From contig JABELC010000008.1 of assembly GCA_028455995.1 (NCBI GenBank), positions 1,976,001-2,040,000 of the forward strand: 64,000 nucleotides of DNA. Direction: 5' to 3'. The notes under the pieces were generated by a model. That model made no database searches, was not told the origin of the DNA, and saw only the letters and a program-made list of their open reading frames with translations. The DNA comes from Scleromitrula shiraiana. Lineage: Eukaryota > Ascomycota > Leotiomycetes > Helotiales > Sclerotiniaceae. This document shows positions 47,232 through 61,457 of this stretch, piece after piece. Position numbers and translations under genes: made by a program. The first letter of the stretch is position 1. Every line of letters starts with the position of its first letter.

Positions 47232-48470
47232 ATGAGATTTAGAACAGCTGTTAGAAACATTCAAACTTTGACCAGTAAGTTATATCTTTCGAGTCTGGAA
47301 ATAGAATATTCAATGTTGATATATATTACAGAACTTACAGCTTCATTGTCGTCACTTGGCAAAGTAGCTTGGGTACGTTTGGATAATAATGGAGTACGAT
47401 TCACAATCATACCAGAAACAGGAACACAAGTATGGGCGTAAGTATTCTTTGATATAGGCTTCATAGAAAACTTCTAATCCAATGCAGTGCCTTGTCTATA
47501 GATTCAATCTTCGAAGATTACTCGATCCAATCTAACGCTGAAGATAACACAATCAACATCGAATTACCCCTCCCACCCCTCCATCGCGCTTTAAGATCCG
47601 CTATCAACGCGTCATCTGCTTCAATTCGACTTACAAAAAAAGATGGCATGCCAGTTCTCTCACTCACAGTTATAACCAGCACAATAATGCATGGAAAAAG
47701 CGCGAATTTCCTCGAAGGTGGCGGTGGCCAAGTCGATCCATTCAATGACCACGCATTCCAAGAAGAACATCTCGATGCAAGTATTCGAGGGGATAGAGAA
47801 ACAATAGTCACCCAGGATATACCAATTCGAATACTCACAGCTGATAGCGTAGAAGGAATTCATGAACCTCGTGTACGAGAACCGGATGCTCATATTACGT
47901 TACCATCTCTCATTCAACTAAAAGCTATATCGGATAGGTTTACGAAATTGGCTATGGCTACCACTCCGGGAGCAGTGAGAGGAGTTGCTAGTGTACCAAA
48001 ATTGGAACTAAGTGCAAACATGCATGGGAAATTGAAATTAAGAATTCAAACGGATGCATTGGATATCGAGAGTGTTTGGACGAATCTTGATAATCCGGAA
48101 TTAGATGAGGGACAAATTGAGGACGAGGTGATGAATCATCCTTCTACAAGGCTGAGGGAGAAAGGAGAGGATGCTTGGGCTAAGGTCAGAATTGATGGAA
48201 TGGATTGGGGGAAGGTGCTCAGTGTGGGGAGATTGGGTGGTAGGGTCATTGCTTGTAAGTTTTGTGATGCTGGATTTGAGTGTGATAACAGTGCTGACTT
48301 GCTCTGTTTAGGCTTTGTTGATGACCATGCTTTAATTTTATACGTTTATTTGAATACTTACGATGACGTTGGAGATCAATCGGTCTTGACAGTAAGTTTT
48401 CGATGCTGGCCATCTTTCATTCTACTAACACATGACCTCGCAGTATTATATTTCTTCGTTCAGTGCATAA
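47232..48470 (+). CDS. hus1: Hus1-like subunit of the 9-1-1 checkpoint clamp (340 aa)
   Basis: Five exons: 47232-47274, 47332-47437, 47488-48254, 48312-48391 and 48444-48470. All donors are GTAAGT; phases 1, 2, 1, 0 join to one frame ending TAA. Hus1 signatures: MRFRTAVRN at the start, LGKVAWVRL then VRFTIIPETGTQVWA, IELPLPPLHRALRSA, the repeat of clamp folds, and the C-terminal QSVLTYYISSFSA. Hus1 forms the ring-shaped heterotrimer with Rad9 and Rad1 that is loaded at damaged DNA and activates the checkpoint kinase ATR/Mec1; nuclear. Length is slightly above the usual 280-330. Last exon is only 8 codons plus stop. Confident assignment. Confidence 0.93.
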
Positions 48471-48832
48471 TAAATTGCAAATGGGCTTGTACGATAATAT
48501 TTCTTAGCGATGGCGTTAGGAAAGATATGATACCACAAGGTTTGCATTCTGGTTTCGTTTGGCATAAAGGATAGGATATGGAATTCTAGTATGACATGTG
48601 TTTGGTTTGCGAATTTATCATGTAAACAGTGTGCCTTAGTGATGATCACGAAAACCCACAAACCTATTATATATCTGTTTCTTATGATCTGATTTAACTC
48701 CTCATTTACCAATCCTCTCAAGAACATTTCACTCCCATTTCCTGTTTCGAGGAACCACTTTCACTTCCTATCCTTCTATTAATACAATCTTTGCCCCGTA
48801 CGCTCCAGTGAGCTGGGCACACATTATCTCAT
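48471..48832. other. intergenic after hus1
   Basis: No feature seen beyond the probable 3' region of hus1. Confidence 0.5.
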
Positions 48833-49023
48833 TTATGAAAGTTGGTTATTCGTATATCCGTTCTCATCAAAACCATGTCTATCCAAATAGTTTGTTTGAG
48901 CCCATCCATCACCGCATTGGAATCTATCATTTTGATCAAGTGAATCCAAATACGCCATTCTCCGGTCATTCACTTGCCTTTCCACTTCCTCTTTATCTCG
49001 CCCTGGCTCAATACACTCCGCGG
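48833..49023 (-). CDS. possible terminal exon of an unknown minus-strand gene
   Basis: After a strong acceptor (TTTTTTACAG, ending at 49024) 62 codons run to TAA: AECIEPGRDKEEVERQ, MAYLDSLDQNDRFQCGDGW, NYLDRHGFDENGYTN. Composition is very protein-like. I could not find a convincing first exon upstream at 49.0-49.5 kb, so it may be a relic or the start may be unusual. No domain recognised. Confidence 0.35.
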
Positions 49024-52000
49024 CTGTAAAAAATTCCCACCGGAGGAAACTTAATGGATTATAGCAAATATACATGGAGGAAAAACTGATGTGCATATTC
49101 TGTGTTTAATTTATAGACCTATCTGTATACCGATACGTTGCTCCCCGGGTAGTTTTCACAGTTTTGTGCGTTGTACTGCAATGTATAGTGACAACCAATA
49201 TTTGGGTAAATAACAACAATTCATAAAATTGACGAGAATCCATAAGATTAGTGACAGTGGAGAGAAAAGTATACCGACAGCGACAGCGAGATTTGAATTT
49301 GAAAACCTGATGAAGAGGATCAGATAGACCTGAGCTAAGGTACATCTCCACTTCTAAGTACGTATAGTAAACTATGCAAGAATTCACAGCCCTGCTGGGT
49401 GTAGGTTGAGAGATTTGCCAGCTGAGGTACTGCCTTGGATCAAAGGAGATTTTTATACTTCGCATCCATGTTGGACTTCGCGTATCTAGGACTCTAGGTG
49501 GAGACGAATACTATAGGTGGTTTTGATTTGTTCATTTACTTGCCAAACAATTGATTTAATTGGCTGTTTGGAGTGTTTACTCCATATTATCATATTCGAA
49601 TTCACTCCATCACACCAAACCACTATTCTTTAACCATATTTCGAGTATAAAAGCTACCTACAAATCTTGGCTTCCCAACCTCAACCACAATATACTCATC
49701 GGTAGGCTCAAGAATGGGCCATATAATAGTTTTCAGATAAAGTTCTTTGGACCTGGTATTTTGAGTTTTTCGTGAGAGGCGCCGTTCATTGATAAATTGG
49801 GATGGTGGATAGTGGTAGTAATCAGTGTCCGTGGCAGTGGGTTTGTAAAATGATAGTAGGAATCATTGGAGAGAAATATAATGATAAGTTCTCGGGTTAT
49901 GGCAGTAGCACGTTAATAATCATCTAATATCATAGTTTTGCATCTATAAGTTTGATTAAATTGCAAAAATAAGCTGGAATTGTCGCAATACCAGCTTTTA
50001 GTCACTAACTAATACACCAAGAGATCCATTGATTTATACATTATCGTAAAATTTAGATTTTCATTGTCTCATTTGTATCTAACCTGTAGAAGGTTTCGAA
50101 CTCTTGATATCAGATCAGACTATCTTGTTACTCAAAATCCAAGTAGATAATAGGATTTGAATAGATAACTGGAAAGATACTCATTTCATCCAATTCGGAT
50201 CTTATTCTACTCTATCCTATCGTATTTTAAAACCTAAATTATTCCCGTTCTAGTATTAGGAACTCTTTCAGGCAACTTAAAGGGGTTCTAGGGGTGGAAC
50301 TTGATCAAGTTCAAGTCAGGGCTAAAGCAAAACTTGCGATAACTGTTTCACTTGCTCTTGCTATCTATACCACATGGGAAAATTTTTAGGTGGCATGGAT
50401 TGTGTTGCATTTCATCTATGACAGTGCGTTTGTATTCTTGTTGTTGTTGTCGTTCCTGGCTTTTTTTATCATTATCGTGATTATTGCCTTTCACTGTTGT
50501 CATCGTCGTTTTACACATGAAATAACACTACCATTCCGATTTAACACCAGAGATAAATCGTTAGCTTATCATTTTGTGCTCCAACAAAGCTCCTATGACA
50601 ATCGCATAGAAGCAAGTCTCTCTGCAAAACGATCTCCGAAACTTTTCGAGCCGGAGAAATATTCCATACAGTGGGATAGCGAATTACATCATGTCCGTAA
50701 GTTTAATCTTCTGCCTGTAGTACAAATTCATGTCTATAGGCGCACATGCAATTTGTCCAACTGTTTGCGGTGTAATATTTGCAAGCGTAACTCTTCTATG
50801 GGCTTCCAATACACTTAGACAACTTTGCTCTATTTTATATCTCTCTATATCATGGCAGTTTGCAAGAAACTCGCGACACTACTAGCAGCGGCACAGCCAT
50901 CTTTCACATATAATCTACTAACCGACATGTACATCATAAAAGCCGAGATTGTTCAAAATTGTTCCTGTCCTGCACATCTAGCAAGCCATACTTAACCTGT
51001 ACATTTCAGTGCCCGTACCTCTCACTGCAACTCTATCCTCCTCTATAATCCTCCTCGTGGCGATGAGTAGCTCCGGCATTATCTTCACCAACATCCTCAT
51101 ATTCCTCTGAGCGCATCTTTGGTTTTGTACTTCCATTTGCAACCACTTTTACAGTCTGGTGATTTTTGGTGGTAAACTAATTTATGCTAGAACGCGGGAA
51201 AATGTTCCCAGATGTAGTCTAAATAATTAGAGATAGAAAGATATGATAGGAGTTGGAGCTGTGAAAGTGTCGAGAGCCAAGTTGGTAGATAACTTTTCTC
51301 TTCTCTCTCGACACTATCTCCGGTATGTACATGCAGTGGTGACATAGGATATATTGTTCTGATATCAATATCTACGCTCTCCGGAGACAGAGACTCAATT
51401 GATTCAGCTCCTACTTAGGACATATTCACTTCTCTCAATGCAGGATTTTTGCTCAAATAAATGCTTTTGGCTTGACCAAAATTATGCAATATAGGAGAAG
51501 CAAAATTTACGTTTTCGATAGAAATATAGATTGTTGAAAGAGCTTCGGAAAACCTAAGATTCAATGGAAAGGTAGGAGAAATATTGTGGACGTTGAAGTT
51601 GATTCACAGGTACGATACGTATCATGATGAGATATCGACTCATATGACATCGGATCAGAGAATTAACGTAAGATCGCACTGGCGATTGCATTTAAGAGAT
51701 AACATGTGTATGGTTATAAACATCCCAAGAAAAAAACCACAACTTGAGGATTTCTCTTGCAGCGGTACATTATTGCCCAAAATCCACTCGTTGCATTCAC
51801 TTGACGATTTTTTCCATCAATTATTAGTATATATAATGGCATCATGCCCTTTTTCTTCTATCCATATTATATATCTCATTCAGAATTCCAAAGAATTGGA
51901 ATATGTTGGTGTGGAGCTCGAGGTAGAAGGCCATTGATGGATACTGTGTTTCCTGCGATTGCGTTTGGTTGCATTCTTTTTTTATAGAGATCAGCTGTCA

Positions 52001-55000
52001 TCTCTGGGCATTCTATCATCGATTAAAGTCTTTTTATCATCATTATTGAATGTTATATATCATAATAGTATTCGATTTTTGTATTGGCAATCATTAACAT
52101 GATGATGAGTATGGATGAACAAATAAAGGATGAAAAATAAGTTGAAGCTGGGAAGGCAATCACAACACTGAATTGGCGCTTTCGCTTCAGTGTTGACGGC
52201 CTTGTAGGCCCCATCACTTTGGTATTTTGTTTGTCGTACGGTGTACAACACGATCTTCACATCTCAATATCGACAACGAGTTTGAATTTTTATCTTGACA
52301 GCGATTGAGATGTTTTAATAATTTGTTTTCGTACTGGTACCAAGTGGTATTCCAAACCCGATGCTCCGTTTATTTTGGCTTTTGCCCTCCCTTCTCATCA
52401 AGTAATGAAAACAAATAAGAGCATTAGACAATAAAAACAAAGCTTTCTGGAATTAAGCAACAGGAATCACTGAGCATTTGAGAACCATTTTATATCTGCA
52501 TCAATGTTATCTTCATTCGTATCCATATGAAATTCACTACACTCCATCATTTTAAGGTTCATTCTATCTCATCTCACATGGAAAAATCGGTCATACCTAG
52601 AATCTACTCAGCCCAGCACTATAATCTGATCTTATCACAACCCATCAATGCATCCCTTCAATAAATATATTCGTGTTTACTATAGAAACATCTACATGGT
52701 GCCAGTAATCATCAAAGAAGTTAACTGATTTTAACACATCCTCGCATAACATCCGGAGATTGAATATCAAGTTACTCTCATGTTATTTGCCTGTGTTGAA
52801 TGCATCGTTTGTTCTTTACTTGAACTCTAGATGTCTTTCCAGCAAGTAAATTTACTCATTTACGCTACCATTGTCAATAGCAGTGAAGAAGGGAGGGTAC
52901 TTTAATGATGGAATATTATTTATAGCAAGAGAAATACTGCAATGTTAGCAACAACAGTCACTCTGGTCTACCTGAATATTACTGTGCACAACTGACAAAG
53001 ATATTTCCATGACCCCTCCATTGAACGTCACGCAGAAAGTAGAGATCAATTTATAGAATAATTACTTCTCCATTCCCCTCATTCACATGTGCATTATGTA
53101 TTTTTATCTCTCTCAAGGTTGAACTTCCTATCTTGACCAATCAATCTTGGTTTTATACCTCAAGACTTGAAAGTTACCTCATTGCATGGTGTAGACTACA
53201 TCTTATCTAGATTCTACTCATATTCCCTACACTACTTTATCGGGGCTGGAAACGCAGATTGCAAATATGAGAGATGATTCGGAGTATAATATATCCCATG
53301 GATGAAAGGAAAAGTGAACAATAAACTAAATATTGGTGTTTGACTACTATATAAAGTCTCCTCCTGTGGTATTTGTAGTCCCCAGGCAAGTCCAAGGGGA
53401 TCGGCAAACGAGTAGTCTATGCATTAGGTTCTCAGGCTATTGATATCTACACATCAAATATCTTACAGACGACTGTTACTTTGCACAAAACAGCCAAGTT
53501 TCATTAATGAGCATCAACAACCGATGAAGGAAAAAGTGAAAAATGACAATGATTGCGTGCTAGCAACAGAAAAAGCAATCTATTCCTCGATAACAAAGTT
53601 ACCATCAACAACAAATCTCAAACACCCACCAGTCATCATATACCTCACCCCCTCTCCTTTACCCCAAACTATCTTAAAAATAAAGTTCACATACGACACA
53701 ACCTTCTTTTCAGCTTGTACTATTACCCACCTGTTATGGGCCACGAGTACCGCCGTTGTAATCGTTCCCCCTTCGAATACTAGATTTGATCTTATATTTA
53801 TACCGCACTCCAAGATTTCAGAGATGATCCCCAGCTCATCTCCCCTCACTCCATAGCAAAATCTCCGTGTCATTCTTTCAATCCGTCTCATTTTCTTTCA
53901 TCTTCACCCATTTATCGCGCTCAGATCCCCTCTAACCAAGTGGATTATTGCCCTCATCCCATCTCATCCCTCTCATATACCAATACACAGATCTATCACT
54001 CCATATAAATTCATTCCTTCTCTCTCCTTAAACAATCCTTATAATCAAAAAGACATAAATTCTAAAAAAAGCCATTAACGGTCGATAAACACTATAAAGA
54101 GGAAATACAGGGGACAGTAGTATATATTAGTGTAAGGGAACGGAATGATCAGGGGTGAATGAAAGTAATAAGAGCGAAGTAATTACAACAATCGTACAAG
54201 GTAATATAACAATCATAAACAGAATTATCATCATACCACCCCCAAAAAGAACCCCTCATCTATCCCACATCCCTTCTTACATCGGTCGTCCCATCATATC
54301 CCATACACCCCTCATCCTCACAATAAATTCCACTGACTCTTGGGCTCTCGCTGCTACTCTCTTCTACATACTCCGTTGAAAATTACACTGTACAAACCCC
54401 CTCTCCATCCATCTAGAAAATTCACATACAGCCAAAATTCCAAGTCAGAATTATAGTAGATAGGAGAAGAGAAGGAAGAGACGTCTGCAGTAGGGGATAC
54501 TAGATGCGATAAATTGATACGGGATTTCCATAGAATGATGTGGAAGGCTGGGAGTTTGAGATGGATGATTTGGTAGATGATGATAGTAACATGAAATGGC
54601 ACTGATGAATATATTTAACATCGTCATTGTTATTGCTACTTGTAAAAATGCCTCATATATCAATATCATTATATTTGGCGATAGAGATGTAGATTGTCAT
54701 GGGTGAACTGTACGCATCTAAACCTTATCTTAGGTAGCTCAGATCTGGGATTCGCGAATAAATGAATGAATGGGTTAATATATCAATTTATCCTGTATCT
54801 CATCCCGCCATATCCAACGCTCGTCTGTTTTCCAATCAATCCCGTCACAAATAAACAAACACGCCCAGTATCAACATCCTACTCATTATTCCTACAATGA
54901 CCCCTTCATTAACCTCCATACACAGCCTCTTTCACACTACTACGCCCATTCCATATCCATATCTACCTATAAATATACCCAGCATTTTCCGTCCATTCTA

Positions 55001-56490
55001 GCTCCTCATCAATATATATAGCTAGTGCAACTGGAGAACATGGTCGGAAGAGATTTGGGAAGGAGAGGTTTAAAAATAAGTTGCGTGGTAGGGAATGAGG
55101 GGTTGTTGTATAGGTGTTAGGGTGTTTATGGGGATGGGATGGATATGGGAGGAGAGAGGGAATAGGGGTTTTGATAGTGATTAGTTATTTATCTGTGAGT
55201 TGTGAGTTTTGTGTGGGTGTTGCTGAAAATGATCGTGACGAAGAAGATAATAAGAATCCATGGAAAAGAACAATGGCAACTATAATAGTGTAGCAACAAC
55301 AACCTAAGAAAAACAGTGAAATTCCTATTCTGTTTTTTTATACTATAATAAGTTGATGTTAATAGGATGAATAACTTCATCCATCTCCATATCATCATCC
55401 TCTCACTCTATCCAATCCCAATAAACATACACGAACATAAGCCATAGTATCATAGATCCATCCTAGAAAATTCAATGATTCAATCCAACCCAGCACACTC
55501 GTGTAACCCCAGGTTCAGGCTCCAAAATCGCGGCTGAAACATCCACACATGCCAAAAATAAGTTCCACATATATTGAACCTCCTAACGCGAGCAAACGCC
55601 ACTTACCATTTCTACCCAATTTACCTCAACCCCTCTTTCTATCTATCCCCATCCCAAAATAATTATGGTAGCGTGAAAGATGGAAGATGGAAGATGATGG
55701 GATAGGTCAATATACGAACCCTTTCTTTCATCCTTATTGATTGCCCCGCTTTGGAAATTCAGCCCCATCGCATCGCATCCTCTACGTATTCCTCAAATCT
55801 ATCGTATCCCACTCTTCGCTCTCATAAAAGTAGAAAGCACTGGGGGCAGCTGAAAAATCAAACTAACATAATTGACTAAATTTCAACTAACCAATAGATC
55901 TATTAAATGAAGAGCATTTTTCTCGTTACCATTGTCTTGGTAACTTGAATATCCACGTGTATGTATGTGATGCGTGCGATCGAAGCAAGCAATGTGTGTG
56001 ATATATGTATGTATGTGATCTATGATGCATACCTCGGTACATACAACCGAATCCACGGTACCGCTGATAGATTCCAGGGGTTACTCGCCGTGAAGAAATA
56101 TATAAATAAACAGCGAAGGAGAGAAGGAGAGAAATAGACAGATAGATAAATACTGACAAAATTGAAAATATACCCGCTCTCGAGCCGCTGGAGCCGATGA
56201 TAATGATAGTAATAATTAGCTAGCATAGTCGTATGAGCAATATCACATGATTGGAGATTCATGCAGGCACGGTAGGAGGATTTTTTTTTTCGCCTTGCTT
56301 CCCGTGTGCTAGTTAGCATCTCGTGCCTTTATGTGATGTGATGGGATGCCACGCGAGTAGGCAATGCAATGGATGCGATTGAAAACGCCACACATGTTGC
56401 CTTGCCTCACTGTACGGCTAGACAAGGATGGGACGGGAATATTAAATTGATGGGTTGGATGGTTATACAACTGGCTTGGGAAGAAATACC
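49024..56490. other. gene-poor region
   Basis: About 7.5 kb without a convincing gene. Doubtful frames: 50390-50818 (142 codons, no ATG at the start, one strongly hydrophobic helix FLLLLSFLAFFIIIVIIAF), 51584-51937 (no ATG start), and 53580-53891 on the minus strand. A TATA-like TATATAAAG lies near 53348. I make no gene call here. Confidence 0.45.
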
Positions 56491-56493
56491 TAC

Positions 56494-56560
<67 letters not shown>
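56494..56560. repeat. (CTAT)n microsatellite
   Basis: About 17 uninterrupted copies of the tetranucleotide. Confidence 0.95.
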
Positions 56561-56589
56561 AGAAGTTATTTACTTACTTGCTTCGAATA

Positions 56590-58720
56590 AATTTTCAATA
56601 TATTGTTATATTATATTAATTTGATTATCCATTTTAATGAATTTTATATATAAAATTAAAGACTCGGAATTAAAATACTAAAAGTTAATATTTATTTTAA
56701 TAATATATTGAATTTATATAATAAAGAAAAAAAAACTATATAATAATAAATCTGGCAACTTGAAATAACTTGAATATACTACTAGTACTAGTAATAACTT
56801 GAATACTAGTAAGACTAAATATAAAAAAATAATTAAAATAAATTCAAAATAAATTTTCACAAAGAACTTGAAAAATTAATTTTAGAAAAATAAAGGACTC
56901 AATTAAACAGCCTGAGGCTTTATACTAGTAGTTTTTTTATTAGTAATAAAATCTTTAAAGAGTTTTTAGAAAGCTTTTACTAGTAGCTTAACAAGGAAAT
57001 TAAGAATATTTTCTCTTCGGCGTTTCAATCACTCTCATACTAGTAATATAAATACCATCCAAACCTACGTCATCTAATCTCATCTCATCTTGATTACTAT
57101 CTCACAACTTACGACGGTCACTCACTACTGGCACTCACGAACGAACGAACGAATGAGCAGGGATATACTAGTAAATAAACGCTCGGTATTCCTTTCAACT
57201 TGAACCCCCACTTCCATCATCCACTTCCATCATCCACTTTCACCACTCCAACATGCACTCCTCCCACTATAAAAGAACCACACCGTCATGATACAAGAAC
57301 CCCACCATCTTCCTCTGATCCCCTCACTCACTCGTGGTAGTGGTAGTGGTAGTGGTAGTGGTCCCTCAATCTTAATCTCTCAATCTTAAGTGTATCATGA
57401 TGGAGTGAATTCCCTCTAGTCGCAGCTTCTATGTACTTTCAAGTTAGCTCGCTCTAGTTGTTCAAGTTCAAGTTCAAGTTCTTCTCACCGTGACCGTCAA
57501 AACTATCTTATTTAGATCTAGTAAGATGGTTTTTTTTTTGCGTTAATTTTAATGTCACGGTTTGGTTTGATAGCCTGAGCGTAGATAAGTTTAAGACTAC
57601 TATACTAGTATGTATTTGTTTAGTAGTATATGTGTTAGTGAGATGGGAACTTGAAAGAGATGCTAGATTTTTCAAACTTGAAGTATACAGTTCAAGTTAT
57701 AATATCATCATGAAGATATAGAATTTATAATACTAGTAGTAGAAAGTTATTAATTAACTTTCAAGTTACTAGTACTAGTATAATATTCTATAATTTTGAT
57801 TTGATTCTTTAAATAAAAATATGATCATTATTAATATTAATTTATAATCAATTGATAATTAATTTTTAATTAATCTACTAGTACTGGTATAATCAATCTA
57901 TAAAATCATGATTCCAGAATTTTAAAATTTGAATCTAGAAATATTAATCGAAAATACTTCAAGTTATTTTCTAAATTAGAATTTTCTAGTCTATAATACT
58001 AGTATAAAAATACATGATTTTTTTCTATTACTCGCATAAAAAGACTTTATATTTATTTATTCATATTGATTAAATAATTAAATATTTAATAAAATATATT
58101 ATAAAATTCTTATTAAATTCTATATTAAAAACTTTTCATTCAAGTTTTTAAAAACTTTTTTTCTTTTTAAAGAGTTTACTAGTAATATTGATTTTAAATA
58201 TTATAAAAAAGGAAGTTTTAGAAATTTATTATTTAAATTTTTATGATTTCTAATCTGATTACTTGAATGTATAAACTTGAAGTAAAATAATCGTGACTTA
58301 AAGATACTACTAGTAGTAACTTATCAATTTAGATTAATTGAATGCATGATGAATAAACTTGAATTACTTTAATAAAAAATATTTATTAGTATAAAATAAT
58401 AAATTAAAAATAAGATTAAATAAAATAACTCAAGTTACTAGTAAAATAATATTAATATTTACAATATAAATTACTAGTATCATGATATAAAACTTTATAT
58501 TATTATTACTAGTACTAGTATTAAAAGAATAAACTTGCTTGATCTCAAGTTAGAAAGAATTTCATAATTAATATAACAATATAATAAATTATAATTATAA
58601 TATCATCGAGTTATTTCAAGTTCAATCTAATTAATTATTCCATTATGATATATAATTTTTTACTAACTTGAAAGCACTCTAATATACAGTGAATAATAAA
58701 TAAACGAGGATCCCCCATAT
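56590..58720. repeat. second AT-rich island dense in ACTAGT and CAAGTT words
   Basis: No coding frame. ACTAGT occurs roughly 20 times between 56770 and 58520, and TTCAAGTT/AACTTGAA recurs throughout, as in 10.2-11.8 kb. A block of more balanced composition at about 57050-57500 interrupts it and includes a TATAAAAG box (57268-57275) and a GTAGTG repeat at 57332-57361. Confidence 0.6.
57268..57275 (+). promoter_or_regulatory. TATA box candidate inside the second island
   Basis: TATAAAAG preceded by CTCCTCCCAC and followed by a C/A-rich leader-like stretch, within the only non-AT-rich part of the island. No ORF follows, so any transcript would be non-coding. Confidence 0.3.
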
Positions 58721-61457
58721 ATAGTAGTTCCCGACTACTACGAGTAGATTAGATCAGATCAATCGTACCATTTTTATAGTATCTGTCTGTCTTGTCTTAT
58801 CTTGTTTTGTCTTGTATGTCTTGTCTTGTATGTCTTGTCTTGTATGTTTTGTCTTGTATGTTTTGTCTTGTTTTTCAACCTCAATCCTAAGCATCAATCA
58901 AGCATCAATCAAGCATCTCCCCAGCAGTGATCTAGAAGAAGATGAGGGAGAACTAGCGGTCACGAATTATGGGATTGAATTGATTGAATTGATTGAATTG
59001 AATCGATGAATGTATAAGGGAAGTTAAGGGATGATTTCTTAAATATGTCAACGATGGTCACGGTTATTTACGCCACTGGCCATTCATTTATCAAATGAAT
59101 AATAATTAATTAGTATTATACATCAATCTCGAAGCGTGCTCTTTTTATATATTTATTCAAACATCTGGTATTAAAAAGTATAAGAGGCTTCTATAAATTA
59201 TTTACCGCCACAACTGGAGGTTGAAAATTGAATAAACATGTGAATTTATTTATTCATTCAAGGGATAGTATGATGTATGATGTTTGATGGATGAATGTAT
59301 GTATGATGAATGTATGTATGATGAATATATGTATTATATAAAATTCTGTATGAACAATCATGATGAATAATAAATAAAATAATTAAATGAACGAATGAAT
59401 GAATGAATGAACGAATCGTGTTGATATTAATAAGATCTCAATATCAATATTAATATCAATATTAAAATTTCCACTTCTCAATTATAAAAGTAGATAAATA
59501 AATCAATCAATTCATGATATCTCCTTATTTTATTTACTAGTTAGTAGTAACCCATCAATAATAATAATAATAATCAATCTTGAAATTGAAAGACTCCTAA
59601 TCAAAACCAAATCAAAAACAAATCAAGAATCACGCGCTCCCCTAAAAATCAAACCCCACTTAAATATCCCAATTAGGTTATAGCGGGCGGAAGAACGGGG
59701 CGGAGGAAAATGATCAGCTTAATGACTTGGCAATTTAGTTAAGATTGAGATTGAGATTGATTGAAGAATTGGATTTGGATATGGGGAATTTTTCTTGGTT
59801 TTTTTTTTTTTGAGGGGTTTTTGATTGGTGAGGTTGGAATTGGATTTGTGGGATTGGATTGGTTTGGTGGGATTTGATTGGATTTGTGGGATTGGATTTG
59901 ATTGGATTTGTTTGATGGGATTGGATTTGATTGGTGAGATGAGATTTATTTAGTGGGATTAGATTTATTTGATGGGATTAGATTTGATTGGTGAGATTAA
60001 AAAAGAAGGAGAATAGAAGGAAGGGGAGGGGAAAGGAGGGGAGGGGACCTGACTAGGCTGATTTGATTGATTGACTGATTGATTGACTGACTGACTGACT
60101 GGATTTTAAATAATACATTGGAGTTTTTTTTATTAATGACGCGCAATGTACGCCCCGCTATTCTATTATATTCTATGAAGTTCACGTGGACAGATTGATT
60201 AGTAGATTGATTTTGATTAAGAGATATTATTATTCCGTTTGATAATTATAGTTATTTGAATACTAGTATATTTATATTTATAAATATATACATATACATA
60301 AACATAAACATATACACAATAAAATAATAGTACCTCCCTGTTCTACTTTATTTATTGAAAATCAAAACCAGGAGACATTCTTCAATCAATCATAATATTA
60401 TATATATTAACGAGAAGGAAAAGGAAAGGAAGTTAGGATACGATCCATATATTATATTATATTATATTACAATTATAATTTTTGGTCTTGATTTGATTTA
60501 AATTAAATTGATTTGGTTTGATTTAATTTGATTTCTACTCTCTTTCAATTGTTCCATTAGGGGTAATGGAATTTATTATTTTCCTTCGAGAATCTTTTTT
60601 GAATCAACAGTATTTTCGATAACGTTTTCTTCAAGTTCTTTTTCTTCTTCTCTTCAAGTTTCTATCTACTAATACTTATATATATACAATATATATAATA
60701 TATATATATATTAATTAATATAATTATTTTGGAACATTGAAGGTTTTTAGTAAAATAATAACTTTTCTTCAAGTTATTAGTATTCATCATTTAATATCTT
60801 CTCCTTCTTCTCTCTTCTCAGACTTCTTTTAATTCTATATAATTTGAGAGGAGATACTTACTACTACTTATAAAAGCAAACGAAAATACAACGTACGATA
60901 ATGACGTGATAGAATATTTTCCCCATATCAATATTCTATCAATATTTTATCATATCAATATTTTATCTATACCATATCAATAATATACCATATCTATCTA
61001 TCTATCTACCTATCTACCTTACTTCATAATAATAAAATCTCACCTAATATTCCAAGATTCTTCTTTCAATCTTCTATTGTATTATTATTCTACTACTAGT
61101 ACTAGTACCCTGACTTCCACGGATTTCTTCCTCCTCTTCCATTTTTTCATTCAATCGTTCTTATCGGGGATTTTATGTTTTATATCAATACGTAGCAATA
61201 CATATCAATATTCATTTCTACCTACTAGTATCAAAATCATCTTATTTTCTTCTCTTCTGATACAATTCAAATTAAAAAAAGTAATTATACTAAATCATAC
61301 TAAATCAAATCAAATCATATCATATAATTAATATCATATAATATTATATAATATTATTATATCACTGGCATACCATACTCGACGAACTTGAAACGATCAC
61401 TCAATAAATTCACATCCAACCCCTCTTCCAACAACTATCCGCGAATATTTAACCAAT
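58721..61457. other. intergenic, simple repeats
   Basis: TTGTCTTGTATG repeats at about 58785-58870, GAATGAAT runs near 59390-59410, GGATTTGATTGG-type repeats at 59815-60000 and TGACTGAC near 60070-60100. ACTAGT words at 61093-61106 and 61222. The right end should be the promoter and leader of the PH-like gene. No gene seen. Confidence 0.55.

Noticed and set aside
50390..50818. 142-codon frame with a strong hydrophobic helix
   Set aside because: No ATG near its start, no convincing upstream exon, surroundings gene-poor.
53440..53891. Overlapping frames on both strands
   Set aside because: Neither has a domain, splice pattern or favourable start; mutual overlap suggests chance.
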